In this document: positions 34,861-45,889 of the stretch, piece after piece | Layout of the letters: every line of letters starts with the position of its first letter | How positions within the stretch are numbered: position 1 is the first letter of the stretch | Assembly: GCA_023014365.1 (NCBI GenBank) | Contig: JAEBUN010000035.1 | Span: 248,001 to 312,000, forward strand | From: Lepiota brunneoincarnata | Taxonomy: Eukaryota; Basidiomycota; Agaricomycetes; Agaricales; Agaricaceae | Direction: 5' to 3' | Length of the DNA stretch: 64,000 nucleotides | The notes under the pieces: generated by a model | Told to the model about the DNA's origin: nothing | Seen by the model: the letters and a program-made list of their open reading frames with translations, nothing else | Databases searched by the model: none | Translations under genes and position numbers: made by a program

Positions 34861-35885
34861 GATGTGGAAGGTGACGAGGCCAGACATAGAGGTAGGCTTC
34901 CGTCAGGATCCGCTGTTTAAAAGATGTATCAAGATTCGTGAAGGCGGCTAAATGTTTGAAGTCTACTTCCTGTTCGTGCCAGAAGTAGAGCACGCCTTCG
35001 GGATGTATGGCAGATTCCCGGCCTTCAGGTTCCCAGGGACTGAAAATTCGCCGTGAATTTTACTGGGGTCAGTGTATTGAATGAACTCACGCTTTGAAAG
35101 ACATTGTTAACGGTGCCAGTATGATGTCACTTTCTTCATTTGGGCTGATCAAAACCGTGTCAAATCTAGAAGATTAATTCAGATTCTGAAAACACCTACA
35201 CTAAGATTCTCCGGGTGTACCTCTCCAAAGCCTCCGGACGTGCAGGATAGACCCTATCTTCCTCATCCTCGAAATGTTCGGTGAGCAGAGGTGGCTCAAT
35301 GACTGCGAGGGGCTCTGGAGCGGCGCTGTGCACTGGAACAGGCCTGCTTGTTCCAGGGACGAGGGATTGGGGACGAGTAGGTGAGCGCGACGGGATTGGG
35401 CGGAGAGATCGGGTTAGCGGTGGAGGCGACTCTGGTCTGGTTACATGTAAATGCGACGGAGTGCAAGGCTAGGGATGGAGTGAAGTAGATGACATGGCCG
35501 GATTAACTATGGACGATCTTGCGCTGGGTGAGCTTGATCGGGAACGGGGATTTGGTGAGGCGAGCGTCGACCCGCATCCGGGCAGCTCGGGGTTGTATTC
35601 ATGGTCCGCGGCACGGGCACTGCGAGAACCGTCTGCTTCCAACGCCCGGACCGACAATGTTGGTGAGTCCGAAGGCACTATAGCAATATCCTCCCCCCCT
35701 CTAGGCCTGCCTGAAGTGGGCAATTGGGGCGGCTGGACCGTGAAAGATGTTGAACTTGAACTCAGTGAATGTACAAGCTGAGAAGAGTCCCGATCGATGT
35801 AAGAGTAAGGGTGCAATGAAAATGCAATGTTGTCCATAGATGTTGCATTCTCAGCTCTCCCGCGTCCGCGACCACCCTCCTTCAA
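34861..35885 (-). pseudogene. WW-type/low-complexity protein, 3'-truncated
   Basis: The - strand carries a Ser/Pro-rich N-terminal region (MKEGGRGRGRAENATSMDN...). It then carries RPESPPPLTRSLRPIP and HFEDEEDRVYPARPEALERYTRRIL. Separate exons hold FDTVLISPNEESDIILAPLTM and PWEPEGRESAIHPEGVLYFWHEQ. The last block, a W-x-x-x-G-x-x-Y/F-x-HPEG pattern, resembles a large agaricomycete family with a WW-like motif and C-terminal membrane anchor. One in-frame TAG interrupts it near 35470, and homology ends at about 34861, exactly where the oppositely oriented ABC-F fragment ends. I read it as a broken gene; the function is unknown. Confidence 0.45.
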
Positions 35886-36883
35886 ATCCCCCTTGTTTCC
35901 TTCCGCTTTCTGACTAAGGATGTGTCCCCCAGTAAATCACGACCTGACCAACTTGAACATAAATGCCCAAAGCCGTATGAATTGGGCGAAAAGCAGTTTT
36001 ACACCCTTGTTCCAAGCTGTTTTGTATCGTACCAGAACCTGGACGAGCTGTCGTAAAAGTTGTGATATCATGCAGATCCGGGATGTCCAGAGGAATACAG
36101 GTGTGGTGTGTGGTGGGGAGGGCTCTGGCAGTGATGTGTCTGTCCATGAAGGTTCATGAACTTGAATGATTGGTTCATCAGCCGTTGATCAGCCGTTCAT
36201 GTTGCCATGAACCTTTGACGTGCTGCTGTGCATTAGCAGCCCGCGAGTAGATAGATGTAAACTGATCAGATTTGGTTCTCGGATGATAAAATAATAGATA
36301 AGGAATGGCCACTAGTGGCTATTGGCTTCTGGACTATACGGTATATAAATGGAATGAATGTTGTACCATAGTTAAGAGCACCCACCGAGGGCTAAAGGTT
36401 GGGGGGGAGTCAACTGTACAACCAAGATTCCAAACTACGAGTACTTCAGGTCCATACATAATGCATCTCCGTGTTAAGGTGGCCACACTGCCATTATCTA
36501 GATTCGAATCGTGAACGCGACTAGGGGATTGGAGGAGTGTAGTCATCCGATTCCCACAGCCACCATCCCCCTGGCTCTCTAGCGTTGTGCCGCTGATGAG
36601 TAACACGTGCGTTCATCAGCGCGCTTCATCAACTGTTTACAAACAGCTCATGGGGCAGGAATACCCGATGAACATAAACTATGGGTTATGACGTACTCAA
36701 GGCTGTGCGGGGCTTCAGCCCCACTCATTCGAAAGACCCAAAATGCAAAAACCGGGTTTGCTAATGGCCCTGGCGTTTTCAACAGCTGGGGCTGCTTAAA
36801 CCCTAACCTTAATGTTTGAACTCGGCATATCCCGTGCCGACTTTCCGTAACGGCGAGCGCCGTGTCCCTCCGTTCCCTCGCCC
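35886..36883. other. Intergenic, SYM1 upstream
   Basis: No gene supported. It contains a short inverted repeat (36149-36215) and, from 36810, the segment duplicated at 31.6 kb. Confidence 0.45.
36149..36215. repeat. Short inverted repeat
   Basis: AAGGTTCATG at 36149-36158 is exactly inverted at 36206-36215 (CATGAACCTT), with further GGTTCAT/ATGAACC copies between. It could be a miniature element or a hairpin; the GGTTCA motif recalls the hAT subterminal repeats at the start of the window. Confidence 0.4.
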
Positions 36884-37892
36884 ATGGCCAGTCTACTGAG
36901 AGCTTACAAGTACGTATGGAGACGTCCGTTGCAGTTCTTGACGCTACATACATATCCACAGTGCTGCTCTGATTAGGCGACCTTTGCTCACCCAGTGCGC
37001 TACTGCTGCTGTACTCTTTGGAGCTGGCGATGTAATTGCTCAACAAGCCATAGAGAGGAAACACAGTGAACATGATGTAGAGCTACTGTTAGATATCTCC
37101 ATCTACTATTTTTACTGATCGTTTTTCACATTCAGTTTACACGCACTGCACGTTTGGCACTCTACGGCGGTCTGTTGTCTCCCGTATCTACTTCTATGGC
37201 CCACGTCCTCATCATGTTGCCCCCCTCCCCCTACTTAGGACTCTTTTTTGGCCCTCCAATGACACTATGGTATAGTTTCTTAAATAGACTCAAGTTCGCT
37301 AGTCCAACTCGCGGTCTTGTTTATAGAGTAAGCCGCACCCCTTTCCGATCTGCCCGAGCACCCTGATAATTGAACACAGGTATGGCTTGATCAAGCTATC
37401 TTGACACCAAGTACGTTCCTCGGTCCAGTCCTCCTTCTAGCATTTTCTCAAAATGTCACAGTTGCCGTTGCCTATTTCTATGGATCGATGAGTCTGCTGG
37501 AGGGAAGGATAACGGAGGCAATACCACGAATCCAAGCAGTACGTACCCACCTCGGTTTCGCGATACAGCCACTGAATGGACCTATCTTGTTAGGCATATA
37601 TGCCCACTATTATCCGTAACTGGAAAGTTGCTTTTACCACTGCATAAAACTCGTGTCTTACACCTGTCCTACAGGGCCGTCTATATCCCTACCCAATTAC
37701 TCAATTTCTCAGTTGTGCCTCCCCATCTTCGTCTCGTCACCGTCTGTGGTGTTAGCCTATTCTGGAGTGAGTTCACCGCTTTGCTTTGACCGGGTTTTTA
37801 CGTGATGGAGTTGGATAGATACCTACCTTAGCGCTGCCAACGCCCAGCAGAGTAAACAGCAAGCCTTGGAAGGCGAAAGAACTGCCAAGTAA
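36884..37892 (+). CDS. SYM1: Sym1/Mpv17/PMP22-family mitochondrial inner-membrane protein
   Basis: Complete gene with short introns. Exons: 36884-36909, 36962-37076, 37136-37169, 37239-37327, 37380-37410, 37462-37538, 37594-37626, about 37677-37770, and a last exon ending 37892. Spliced blocks: MASLLRAYNAALIRRPLLTQ, GAGDVIAQQAIE, LYGGLFFGPPMTLWYSFLNR, VWLDQAILTP, FYGSMSLLEG, MPTIIRNWK, YIPTQLLNFSVVPPHLRLV, LFWNTYLSAANAQQ. These match the four-helix Mpv17/Sym1 family, which in yeast supports mitochondrial metabolism under heat and ethanol stress. The exon 7/8 join needs one base adjusted (K-GTTGC...CTACAGG-GCC), a possible single-base insertion; everything else is in phase. Confidence 0.9.
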
Positions 37893-38376
37893 TTCATTCG
37901 GGGCACGCGCCGCAAAGGACGAGCCTTGACTGGCTCCCCGCCAAGTACCGATAGCATTGTCCTTCCGTATGGTTTGAACCAGCTCCGCCAGGTCAAAGGA
38001 GTGTAGGTTATCGAACAAGCACTACTTTTAATTTTCACCGAATATGCCAATGCGTGAGTAAGGGTCATCCTGAGTCGGTGTCCGCGATGCGCCGCTTTGT
38101 CCATCGACATATATAGACAGTCGGATCCGTCTATGCCCCCAGACGGTAACCAGATCTGGCATGTCCAGCACAAAGAGTTTACTCGGATTGGCTCTTGGAC
38201 CACCATTTTTCTCTTGAGATACCCCCAACGCGCCGTCAACAGCATAGACACAGTGAAAAGGCAACGGCATTTCGGGGCCCTTTAAAAACCACGAGCTGAA
38301 TTTCGTGATCCCTCACTTTCGCACCGTCAAAGGTCCGACCCTCGAACTTTCCTCGTTCCCCCTCTAACAAACCCTC
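37893..38376. other. Intergenic
   Basis: 3' flank of SYM1 and promoter of the Q-rich protein gene. No gene supported. Confidence 0.4.
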
Positions 38377-39808
38377 ATGGCCCCAAAGCCTCCACCTGAA
38401 CTACGAGACCAGATTCGTGGTCTTTTGGAAACTTTCATTCCTCATCATCTTGACTGTATCGCTCGCTGCGTTTACGGGATTGTCAAAGAATCGAGAAAAA
38501 TCGACGTTAGAGAGTACCTCACCTCCGACGAGGTCAGCCAACTGATCACTGATATTTGGCACGACTGCCTCCTGCGTGGCAATACCGAGTCTTCTTCTAC
38601 AGCGTCAAGCCAGCCCAACCCCGCACCCGCACCCGCACCCGCACCCGCAACCGCAACCGCGACCACCGCCTACCAAGATCACGCCCTTTCGTCCTTTGTC
38701 CAAGGTTCATCCACCCAGTTCAACATTGACGCGTCTTTGTCCCTCCCTCAGCACGACAACCACACACCCGCCTTTTCGTCGACTACCGTACCGACAACAA
38801 CACCCCACTCACTCCCTCTCAACTGGCCGCCAACCCAATCCACGGACGTGAACCCTTTTCACTTCACCTTTGATGACACCGGCCACCCCTTTGACTTTGG
38901 TACCCCCCCGTCCCATGATAACTCCCAAGGCTCCGCTAGGACCGTCGCAATCGGGCCGTTGGACGTACCACCACCACCAACTTCACAAACTTCCACCCCG
39001 GTACCCTACGTCGCTTCACAGGTTCAAACCCCCGTCAATACCCCTACCGACCATTTCCGAGTTGTTGCTGCTCAAGTCCAACCATCGGCGCCGGTCACCT
39101 CCTACGGTTATGGATCCACTCCCGTGAACGCCTTTCCCCAGGTACAAGGGCCCTCCAGCGATCAAAGCCAATTCGTGATGTCTTCTGCGATTTCACCTGT
39201 CGAGTGGCACCATGGGCAACAACATCAACAACAACAACAGCCACAGCAGCAACATCAACTATCGTACCACCAGCTCCCTTTGCAAAGGGCGGCTCAAGGA
39301 AGATTTATCCAGACGCCCCAGCAATCTACACCCCAGTACGCTCTCTTTTTTTTTCTTCTTCCATGGTCCCCGGGCAGGTCGGATCTAATTCTGCATTTCT
39401 TTTTTCATAAGGTCCTCTGTTCCTATTTCAGCAATGGCCCGGTTGAATCCTCGGCCAGGACTCTCCTCACATCCCCAGCCTCAGATGCAAGCCGTACTTT
39501 CCAACCCCGACGCATTCGTTGAGCATGGAATGGCTACTACCACTTTTCAGCCTATGCCTCTGCGCCCCGTTCCCACGCCTCGCGGCGCTGCCGCCGGTCG
39601 TGCCCCACGAGGTAATAAACGGAGGCGGGCGCAGGTGGTGGCGGAGCAACGGCCGATAGTAGGATCAGAGGGCGAAGAGTCTCGAGAGGGGATGTCGATG
39701 CCGGCTTTGAAGAGACAGAGGACGAGTGTTTCGACCAAAGGTAAAGAGAAGGCGATCGAAGTTGGTGATGATGACGATGATGATTATGATGGTGATGATC
39801 GAGTATGA
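38377..39808 (+). CDS. Q/P/S-rich nuclear-type protein, unknown
   Basis: Two exons, 38377-39335 and 39412-39808 (76-nt intron ending TTTCATAAG), 451 aa. The intron choice restores the open frame that straight translation loses. The first 65 residues form a folded-looking helical region (LRDQIRGLLETFIPHHLDCI...DEVSQLITDIWHDCL). Then follow AP repeats (about 80-95), long disordered Q/S/P/T stretches with HQQQQQPQQQHQ, a basic RGNKRRRAQ and KRQR (candidate nuclear localisation signals), and an acidic tail VGDDDDDDYDGDD. The composition fits a transcriptional or chromatin regulator. I do not recognise the N-terminal domain. Confidence 0.75.
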
Positions 39809-40038
39809 GGAGCCAGAGATCTTGACTACGGACATTCGGACACTGTGAGAGGGCAGAAAAGATGTCTCGGAAGCCCCTTGCCAAAGAAGCGATTTTTTTC
39901 TTAATGATAGACAGAAGCGACTCCAATTCCCTTTTACCTATTCTTATATACCATCAGCATTGAAAAAGGATTTCTCGAATATGATTTATAATGCACAAAA
40001 TATGATTGGTCCCTATCTCGTATGAGCGAGACATGATC

Positions 40039-41314
40039 TCATTTCCAACTGAGAGAAAAGGGGGCCAGCATCACAGCAAGACGGCCCCAAAACCCAAGTA
40101 TAGGAAACGCCGCCGCCAACTTGCCCTCCAAAATGGCGTTACTCTCTGTCTCCGCCGCTGCGACCACAGGCTGGATGATGGTTGGCCCGGGGAGGTGAGG
40201 TTGAGAAGATGCCGCCAGTGCCGGATTATTTGCAGCCGACAAACGCATTTTTGCCTCAAGGCGTGCCAAGGCCTCTGCGTATCCAGACGCAAGGCTGGCG
40301 GATTCCTCTTCCAGTCGTTTGATCATCAATTCGAGCTTCTCCCTCTCCAGCACGAGCTCCCTTCGTGTTTCTTCATCCCGCAGTCTTATCGCTTCCTGCA
40401 TGTCCTCCATGATGACCCGCAGCTCATCCTGGTGCCGTGTCCGCTGCTCCTTCAAGTCTTTCTCCAATTCTTGGCCGGCTGTTGTAGCACTGATCTCGAG
40501 GCCGGCTTCGAGCTCTTCTTGGATCTGCAGTGGACGATCGTTCGGACCCTGTGCCAAAATGGAGTGAATGATGGTTTGCGCGGATTGGAGGGTGTTGTCG
40601 TGCCGTGCCATGCGGGCTCCACGAGTGATGGCGGGTTTGAAGAAAATGGGTTTAGTTGCCAGCTCGAGCTCGCGGCTTTCTCCTATGGCGAAATCAACCT
40701 GATCCCACATGGTCGTTACGATGACCACATGAGAAAGAGAGGAGTCACCACAGAGGTGTCGAAACATGCGGAAATTGCGACTTGAGATTCCGCCCATCCG
40801 GTTGTCGACGATACGATGCGTGTATATGATCCCTGCGAGCCTGAGTTGACCTACTCGACTGTGTATATCAAAGTGAGCATGCGGGCATCTATCACGTTTT
40901 GTTTTTCTGGACTTACGAGAGTGAGAGTGAGGCAGCGACCATCTTCAAGACGTCGCCATCCGTGATTCTTGAGTCGTCGAAGCCGGGTGTGTCAATCAGA
41001 ATGATTTGTTTCCCGTCGACCTCGAATGGAGCGGTGAAGTGTACTGCGTCGGTGCACGATTCGAGTTGGCTTCCAATGGCGAGGTCGGTTCCAGCGAGGA
41101 GGTTGATAAACTTGTGCGGATGATCAATAAAGTAGTTGAGTTTTTAGCTTTTTGGGATATGATAGATACCGTTGACTTCCCCGTCCCCGTCGGTCCCATG
41201 ACGCTAAGTTGTGAGGTTCGCCAGTTAACGGGTAACTGGCTAAGCTTATAAGAAGCAGACATACGCAATAACCCATATCTCTGGATCCTCCCATGCCACC
41301 TTGGTTTTGCTCAT
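40039..41314 (-). CDS. AIG1/septin-like P-loop GTPase with C-terminal coiled coil
   Basis: Four exons (41314-41265, 41203-41170, 41110-40917, 40858-40039), 365 aa, all joins in phase. The G1/Walker A motif GPTGTGKST (about 20-28) is assembled across introns. G3 is DTPGFDDSRITDG (about 67-79) and a G4-like TTMWD follows. GIIYTHRIVDNRMGG and FRHLCGDSSLSHVVIVTT are typical of the basidiomycete family annotated as AIG1-type/G-domain proteins. Residues 225-300 are a charged coiled coil (DMQEAIRLRDEETRREL, LMIKRLEEESASL). The end is hydrophobic (PILGFWGRLAVMLAPF), perhaps a membrane contact. The biological role in fungi is not established. A 259-codon ORF lies antisense within exon 4. Confidence 0.85.
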
Positions 41315-42328
41315 GAGGTTTTTATCGTTGACGTCCACTATGAAAGAGGGTCCGTACCGTACGCTCTCCCCAAGAATCACTCATTAACGAAGGTTGAGTA
41401 GGAACGGAGAAATAGTCAGAAGAAAAGCCGTCTTGTAGAATGAATGGTCCATGCAGCAGGCGTTTTCTTCATGGCATTCTAGCCCTATCATGCGGGATGA
41501 CGCCCTGCGATTTCATATCAGGTAAGATAAGTCTGAGGGCAATACAGCACCTGGTTCCTTTGTTCTGATACACGCATTGTAGGAGTAGAATATCGCAGAC
41601 TGCAGCTTGAAGCCTTGAGTTCCGGAACTGCGACGAGATAGACGCCTGGATTCGGCAGATTCAGGACGCCACAGGAGAAGGGTAAACACAAGTAAATTTG
41701 CGACTGCGGCCAACATCGACTCCAAGCAATGCTACGAAGCTGACAACACGTTTCGAGCCCTGATTTATTCCTCTTCTGGGAGTCTCTTACCCACGGTTCA
41801 AAATAACAGGTCGGGATCCCCGCGTCGTGAACAGCACTAGATCTAAATAGACCCCGGCGAACTGCGAGGAAGTTGATCAGGTCTTTTATTCCAAGTCTCC
41901 GGCTCATCCTCGTCTATTTTATACTCTGACCAGCTCTCTGGCGCGCCAACAGAAGAATGAAGGACATTCCGATGCTGGCATTTTCACTCCTATAGGATAT
42001 GAAAAAGTCGTCTAAATTGGGATCTAAGTTGGCAAAACTCACACGCAAGGGGACATGCTATGATGCGCACACGCAGATGCGTTCAGATTCAACCCTAGAA
42101 GCTCGCTCTGGTTGATTCACACTCCAAACATGTAGGTCAAAGGAACGGTGCCATGCATAGACATTCGTGCATGACCCGTCACTTTTGATTTTATCAGGTC
42201 TGGAGACGATCTCCACACCGTACCGGGACACGCTTATACGCCACTAACATCAATCGAACCAGGGGACGACCAGGATAAAAGCATTTATATCCTGCCGGTC
42301 CTACACAGGTGTTTGAACCTTCCGAGTG

Positions 42329-43750
42329 ATGTCTACCCTCCAGGCGATCTTCGAAGAATCTAATCTCGCCATACAATACACCTCAACCGGATGGGCAGAC
42401 AATTGGTCAAACGTTTGGACTCGTGGTCGATCCAGAGCGGTGACCCAGTTTCCTGGTGCGGGTCTAACGTTCCAATTCTACGGTAATGCCCCAATGCTCC
42501 CTCAACCCCATCGCAAATATTCACTTACCCCATTCTCCAGGGATAATGGCATCTTTTCACGGTGTATCGCCCAACAGCTCTGCGTTGCTCGCCTTGACAA
42601 TCGACGGCTCGCCATATGCCTCACGGACACCTTTTTCGAATCCACCAGCATACGGCGCCTGGCATACGACTCCTGTATTAGAACCGGGACCGCATATTGT
42701 GGTTTTTGAGGACGTTCCTTTGCTGACCCTCGATTATGTCATTGCCGGGGACCCCCCAAGCACGTTCCTGGGCACTCCAGCTCTAATCAATGACACCGAC
42801 CCTAGGATCAGCTATCAAGGAAGTTGGGCTCAGGAAGTCAACCATTTAAGCACCCTTCAACCCTTTGTGTTTACCGGGACTACAATACCCACTCTTCCTG
42901 CAATCCAGGTGACAGTCTCTCCTTTAATTTCTCGGGTATGTATATCGCCCTATTCGATTTATCATTTATTCCACTTGCGATATTGATGCGACACCTAGGA
43001 TCCAGGATTGAGTTCCTGGGTGTTTTCGACTGGGAATTGACTGGCAGATTTACCGCCGCCTATTTCATTGATGGACACCAGATTGTACAAAAGTCCTATG
43101 AAGCCACTTCAGGTTCGAACAGCCTCTTCGGCGTTCAAATCAACTTTCAGCTTTACATGAGTGACAATGATTTCGAGGACGGCTTTCACACCTTCATGGT
43201 TAACATCACAGCTTGTCAGGATCAACGTTTCTTTCTCGACTACATCATCTACTCCCCTTCCTCTACCCTCTGCTGCAGACATGCCAAATGGGTCTCCCAG
43301 CGGAGCTTCATCCCAAAAATCGTCCAGCTTCCTAGTGAGCGCGATTGCTGGCATTGTAGTGGGCACGGTCTTTTTGATTGCCGTTGGTGGACTTCTCTTC
43401 TGGTGCTCACGCAGAAGACAAAGGGCCAGCAAAGCTGATGCAGAGCCGTTTGTATGCCCAACATCTGCATCAACCGTGATGAGGAAGGAGGAGGCTCCCG
43501 CGGACATGCCACAACTGAGATCTCCTGGACTTCAGGAAGCAGCCCTCAGTGGGGTGGCTAATCCTATTGTGGACGCTACCGACGGAGACCAGGCCATTGC
43601 TCCTCGTTGGACAGAATTCAAAATATGGAGGAACTCGTCGCGGTTCTTGTCCCCCCCCCTCCTTACGAAGACTGCCTGGTGGCAGCAGAAACGACTCCTG
43701 ATGGTCCTACTGACACCGTACCAACGAATCACAATCGAAGTGGGTCCTAG
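42329..43750 (+). pseudogene. Array membrane protein, copy A (frameshifted)
   Basis: Same exon layout as copy B (ATG at 42329, intron 1 starting GTAATGCC, intron 2 starting GTATGTAT). Compared with copies B and E it has three single-base changes of frame. One G is missing in the FTG/DYNTHSSC segment (near 42879), one C is extra before SAADMP (near 43267), and one base is missing before MEELVA (near 43618). The transmembrane segment (SAIAGIVVGTVFLIAVGGLLFW) and the C-terminal end are otherwise preserved. Confidence 0.75.
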
Positions 43751-43769
43751 TTCCCTGATTGAAGTCCTT

Positions 43770-44958
43770 GTACTGAAGAGCGGGAGACTCTCCTAACAGA
43801 CGAGACGAGTCGAAATGAGGCGAAACAAAACGAAGCGACACGAAAAAGAAATGAAGTGTGAGTGTGACTGGCGAAACAGCCACTGGGCTTCATAAACCGG
43901 GAGAGTTTGTCAGGGAAAAGGGAGAGGTTTGTCAGAGAAGTGCGAGAGGAAATGGTGGAATGAGTCTGCAAGACCTCGTACTTTATATACAAGCAAATTA
44001 TTTCTGTCCTACGCCTGAAAGGGAGTGGAAAATGGGAGGTAAACAAAGAGGTGGATTAAAGAAATGTTGTATGAGGTATAGAAATTCTACATAAGGGGAG
44101 ATTGTCGAAATGATGATGGCCCCCTTGGCCATGGGCACTCCGGGGTCCTTGATCCGAGGTATTGTAGAGGTGGGCAAGCGGCTACACCTGCAAAGGCTGC
44201 CCTATGCCACCTCTCGTAGGACTCGGAACCCGAACTCGGAACCCGAAATCCAAACTCGGATCAAGAAACTCGGAGCGCCCAGCTGAACAAAGCCGTTATC
44301 ATTTCGCGACATATCCCTTTCACTCGAAACCTCTTACATTCCCTAACAAATAAATTTTCACTACTTTTCTATTCCTTTCCCTGAACTTGAACCATAGCAT
44401 AAGTTTTCTCCCCATATATAGACTCCTCTGAGCCTCGCATACCACCCCTTTCATCTTTTCTATTCTGTTTTCCCATTTCCCTGTTAACGTAGTCGTGAAA
44501 ACTTCACGATCTCTCCTGTTTCACGTTCCTTATTCTCCAGATTTGTTCTAGTATAATTATCTCTCGATTTTTCGATCCGTTTCGGTACAGAAAACATAGC
44601 TAGTACAATAATTTACTTGTATATAAAGTTCCGAGCTCACTTATGAGCTCGGCAGTCAATATAGGACCCAAAAACTCCCTCTCAGTCTCATTCTCCCTCT
44701 CTCTCTCGCTCTCTCACATATAACTTGTCTTTCTTGGTTTTCGAAGCCCAGTGGTTGTTTCGCCAACCACACTCGCCCCTTTGTTTGTTCGTGTTAGCGC
44801 TGTTTCGATCGTGTTTCGTTTGTGTTTCGGTTTCGTTTCGGCGCTTTTCACGTGCTGAGGAGTCGAGTTCTCTTCAGTATGTTGAGGTTCGTCACCCGAC
44901 TAACACAAGAGGTGATGAGTGGTGGCCTTTACATGTGTAGCCGCTCGTCCACCTCTCC
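43770..44958. mobile_element. Retroelement-like insertion in array unit 1
   Basis: Alignment of the 3' flanks of units 1 and 2 shows about 1.19 kb extra in unit 1, between ...CTTGTAC and CTTATGCTCATTTTTT; GTAC is repeated on both sides. Inside, AAGGGGAGAT (44094-44103) resembles a polypurine tract directly before TGTCGAAATG, an LTR-like start. Oligo-TTTCG repeats occur near both ends, and TGAAGAG (43774) is mirrored by CTCTTCA (about 44871-44877). No coding capacity is visible. Class is uncertain: probably a non-autonomous or deleted LTR element. Confidence 0.5.
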
Positions 44959-45250
44959 AGTACCTTATGCTCATTTTTTTCTTGTCTCCGCACATAAACA
45001 TACAAATAATACTCACAACAGGGGAACGAAGGGTGAACGCAAAAGCAAGGAGATACGATCATCTATGATCAAGATCTTGAGCTGTAGCCATTCATCAGTC
45101 ATCTGTAACACGTGCTGTGTTCTATCTCTTGTCCATTTCGCCACTTGCGCTGTAACGATGTCCCGCAACGCATTCATGTCCTGTGTCCAGACCTGATTTG
45201 TGTTACCGTTTGTACAGCATTGCAGCAGAGGAGCATCTGACCCATGCCTC

Positions 45251-45889
45251 GCCAGATGTTGATTCTTGTATGGGGACAGACACATATTTCTCCACTTACT
45301 CTCACCGTTTAATATGGACGTTATACCATCGACATGGAGAGCATACCACACTACCAGAAACCTTCACACATATTTCAGACACTATACCCCTGTAGATATT
45401 TCACCGCGTGATGGAGCTCATCTATTGATATAGTGGACTCACTGCATCTTAGCACTAGTTTGCTTGTAGCGGTATATAAACGTTTGAATTCAAAAAACAA
45501 AAGGCAGACACGTGATAGGGTCACATCACTTGTAGTACGCAAAATCGTTACCTTCATATATACCTTTTTCCCACCCCGCCAGCCCCCAGTTTCGCGTGTA
45601 TCCTGCACAATATCCAGCCCCATTTTCAAAACATACCCACCCATACCATTTCCTATGTTATTCATTCCCTCATCTCCCTCTACTGGACTCGATACAGGCG
45701 CAGCCGAGAGGTGCACGGTTGTGGGTGACTGACCGCAATTCGTCCTCGGCCTCACCACCCAAGGTCAGCGGGGCTTGAGGGAAGTCCTGTCCCTCTCTCC
45801 CAGCATACACAGTATCGAGTTCTATCATTGCAATCTATGATTCATCTCTTATTTTATCTGGACCCCTCATAGCACAAGAGACGTTTTCT
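45251..45889. other. Non-repeated spacer between units 1 and 2
   Basis: Sequence absent from other units. Several short ORFs on both strands, none recognised. Confidence 0.4.

Larger units (their letters stand above)
41460..45250 (+). repeat. Tandem array, unit 1
   Basis: First of five related units. Each has a 5' flank of 800-900 bp (absent from partial unit 4), the membrane-protein gene on +, a 250-300-bp 3' flank, and a stretch antisense-homologous to the 3' end of the thaumatin-lectin gene (here 45183-45250, CAGACCTGATTTGTGTTACC). This unit is lengthened by an insertion at about 43770-44958. Confidence 0.8.

Noticed and set aside
39336..39420. Read-through C-terminus (YALFFFLLPWSPG...) of the Q-rich protein
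   Set aside because: It is the translated 76-nt intron; splicing GTACGC...CATAAG restores a 132-codon second exon with basic and acidic motifs.
40006..40785. 259-codon + strand ORF
   Set aside because: It is antisense to exon 4 of the AIG1-like GTPase, whose four exons join in phase and carry all G motifs.
41513..41725. Small secreted-looking ORF (MLAAVANLLVFTLLLW...) on - in array unit 1, related ORFs in other units
   Set aside because: The frame is not kept between units; it is part of the repeated 5' flank, so coding is unlikely.
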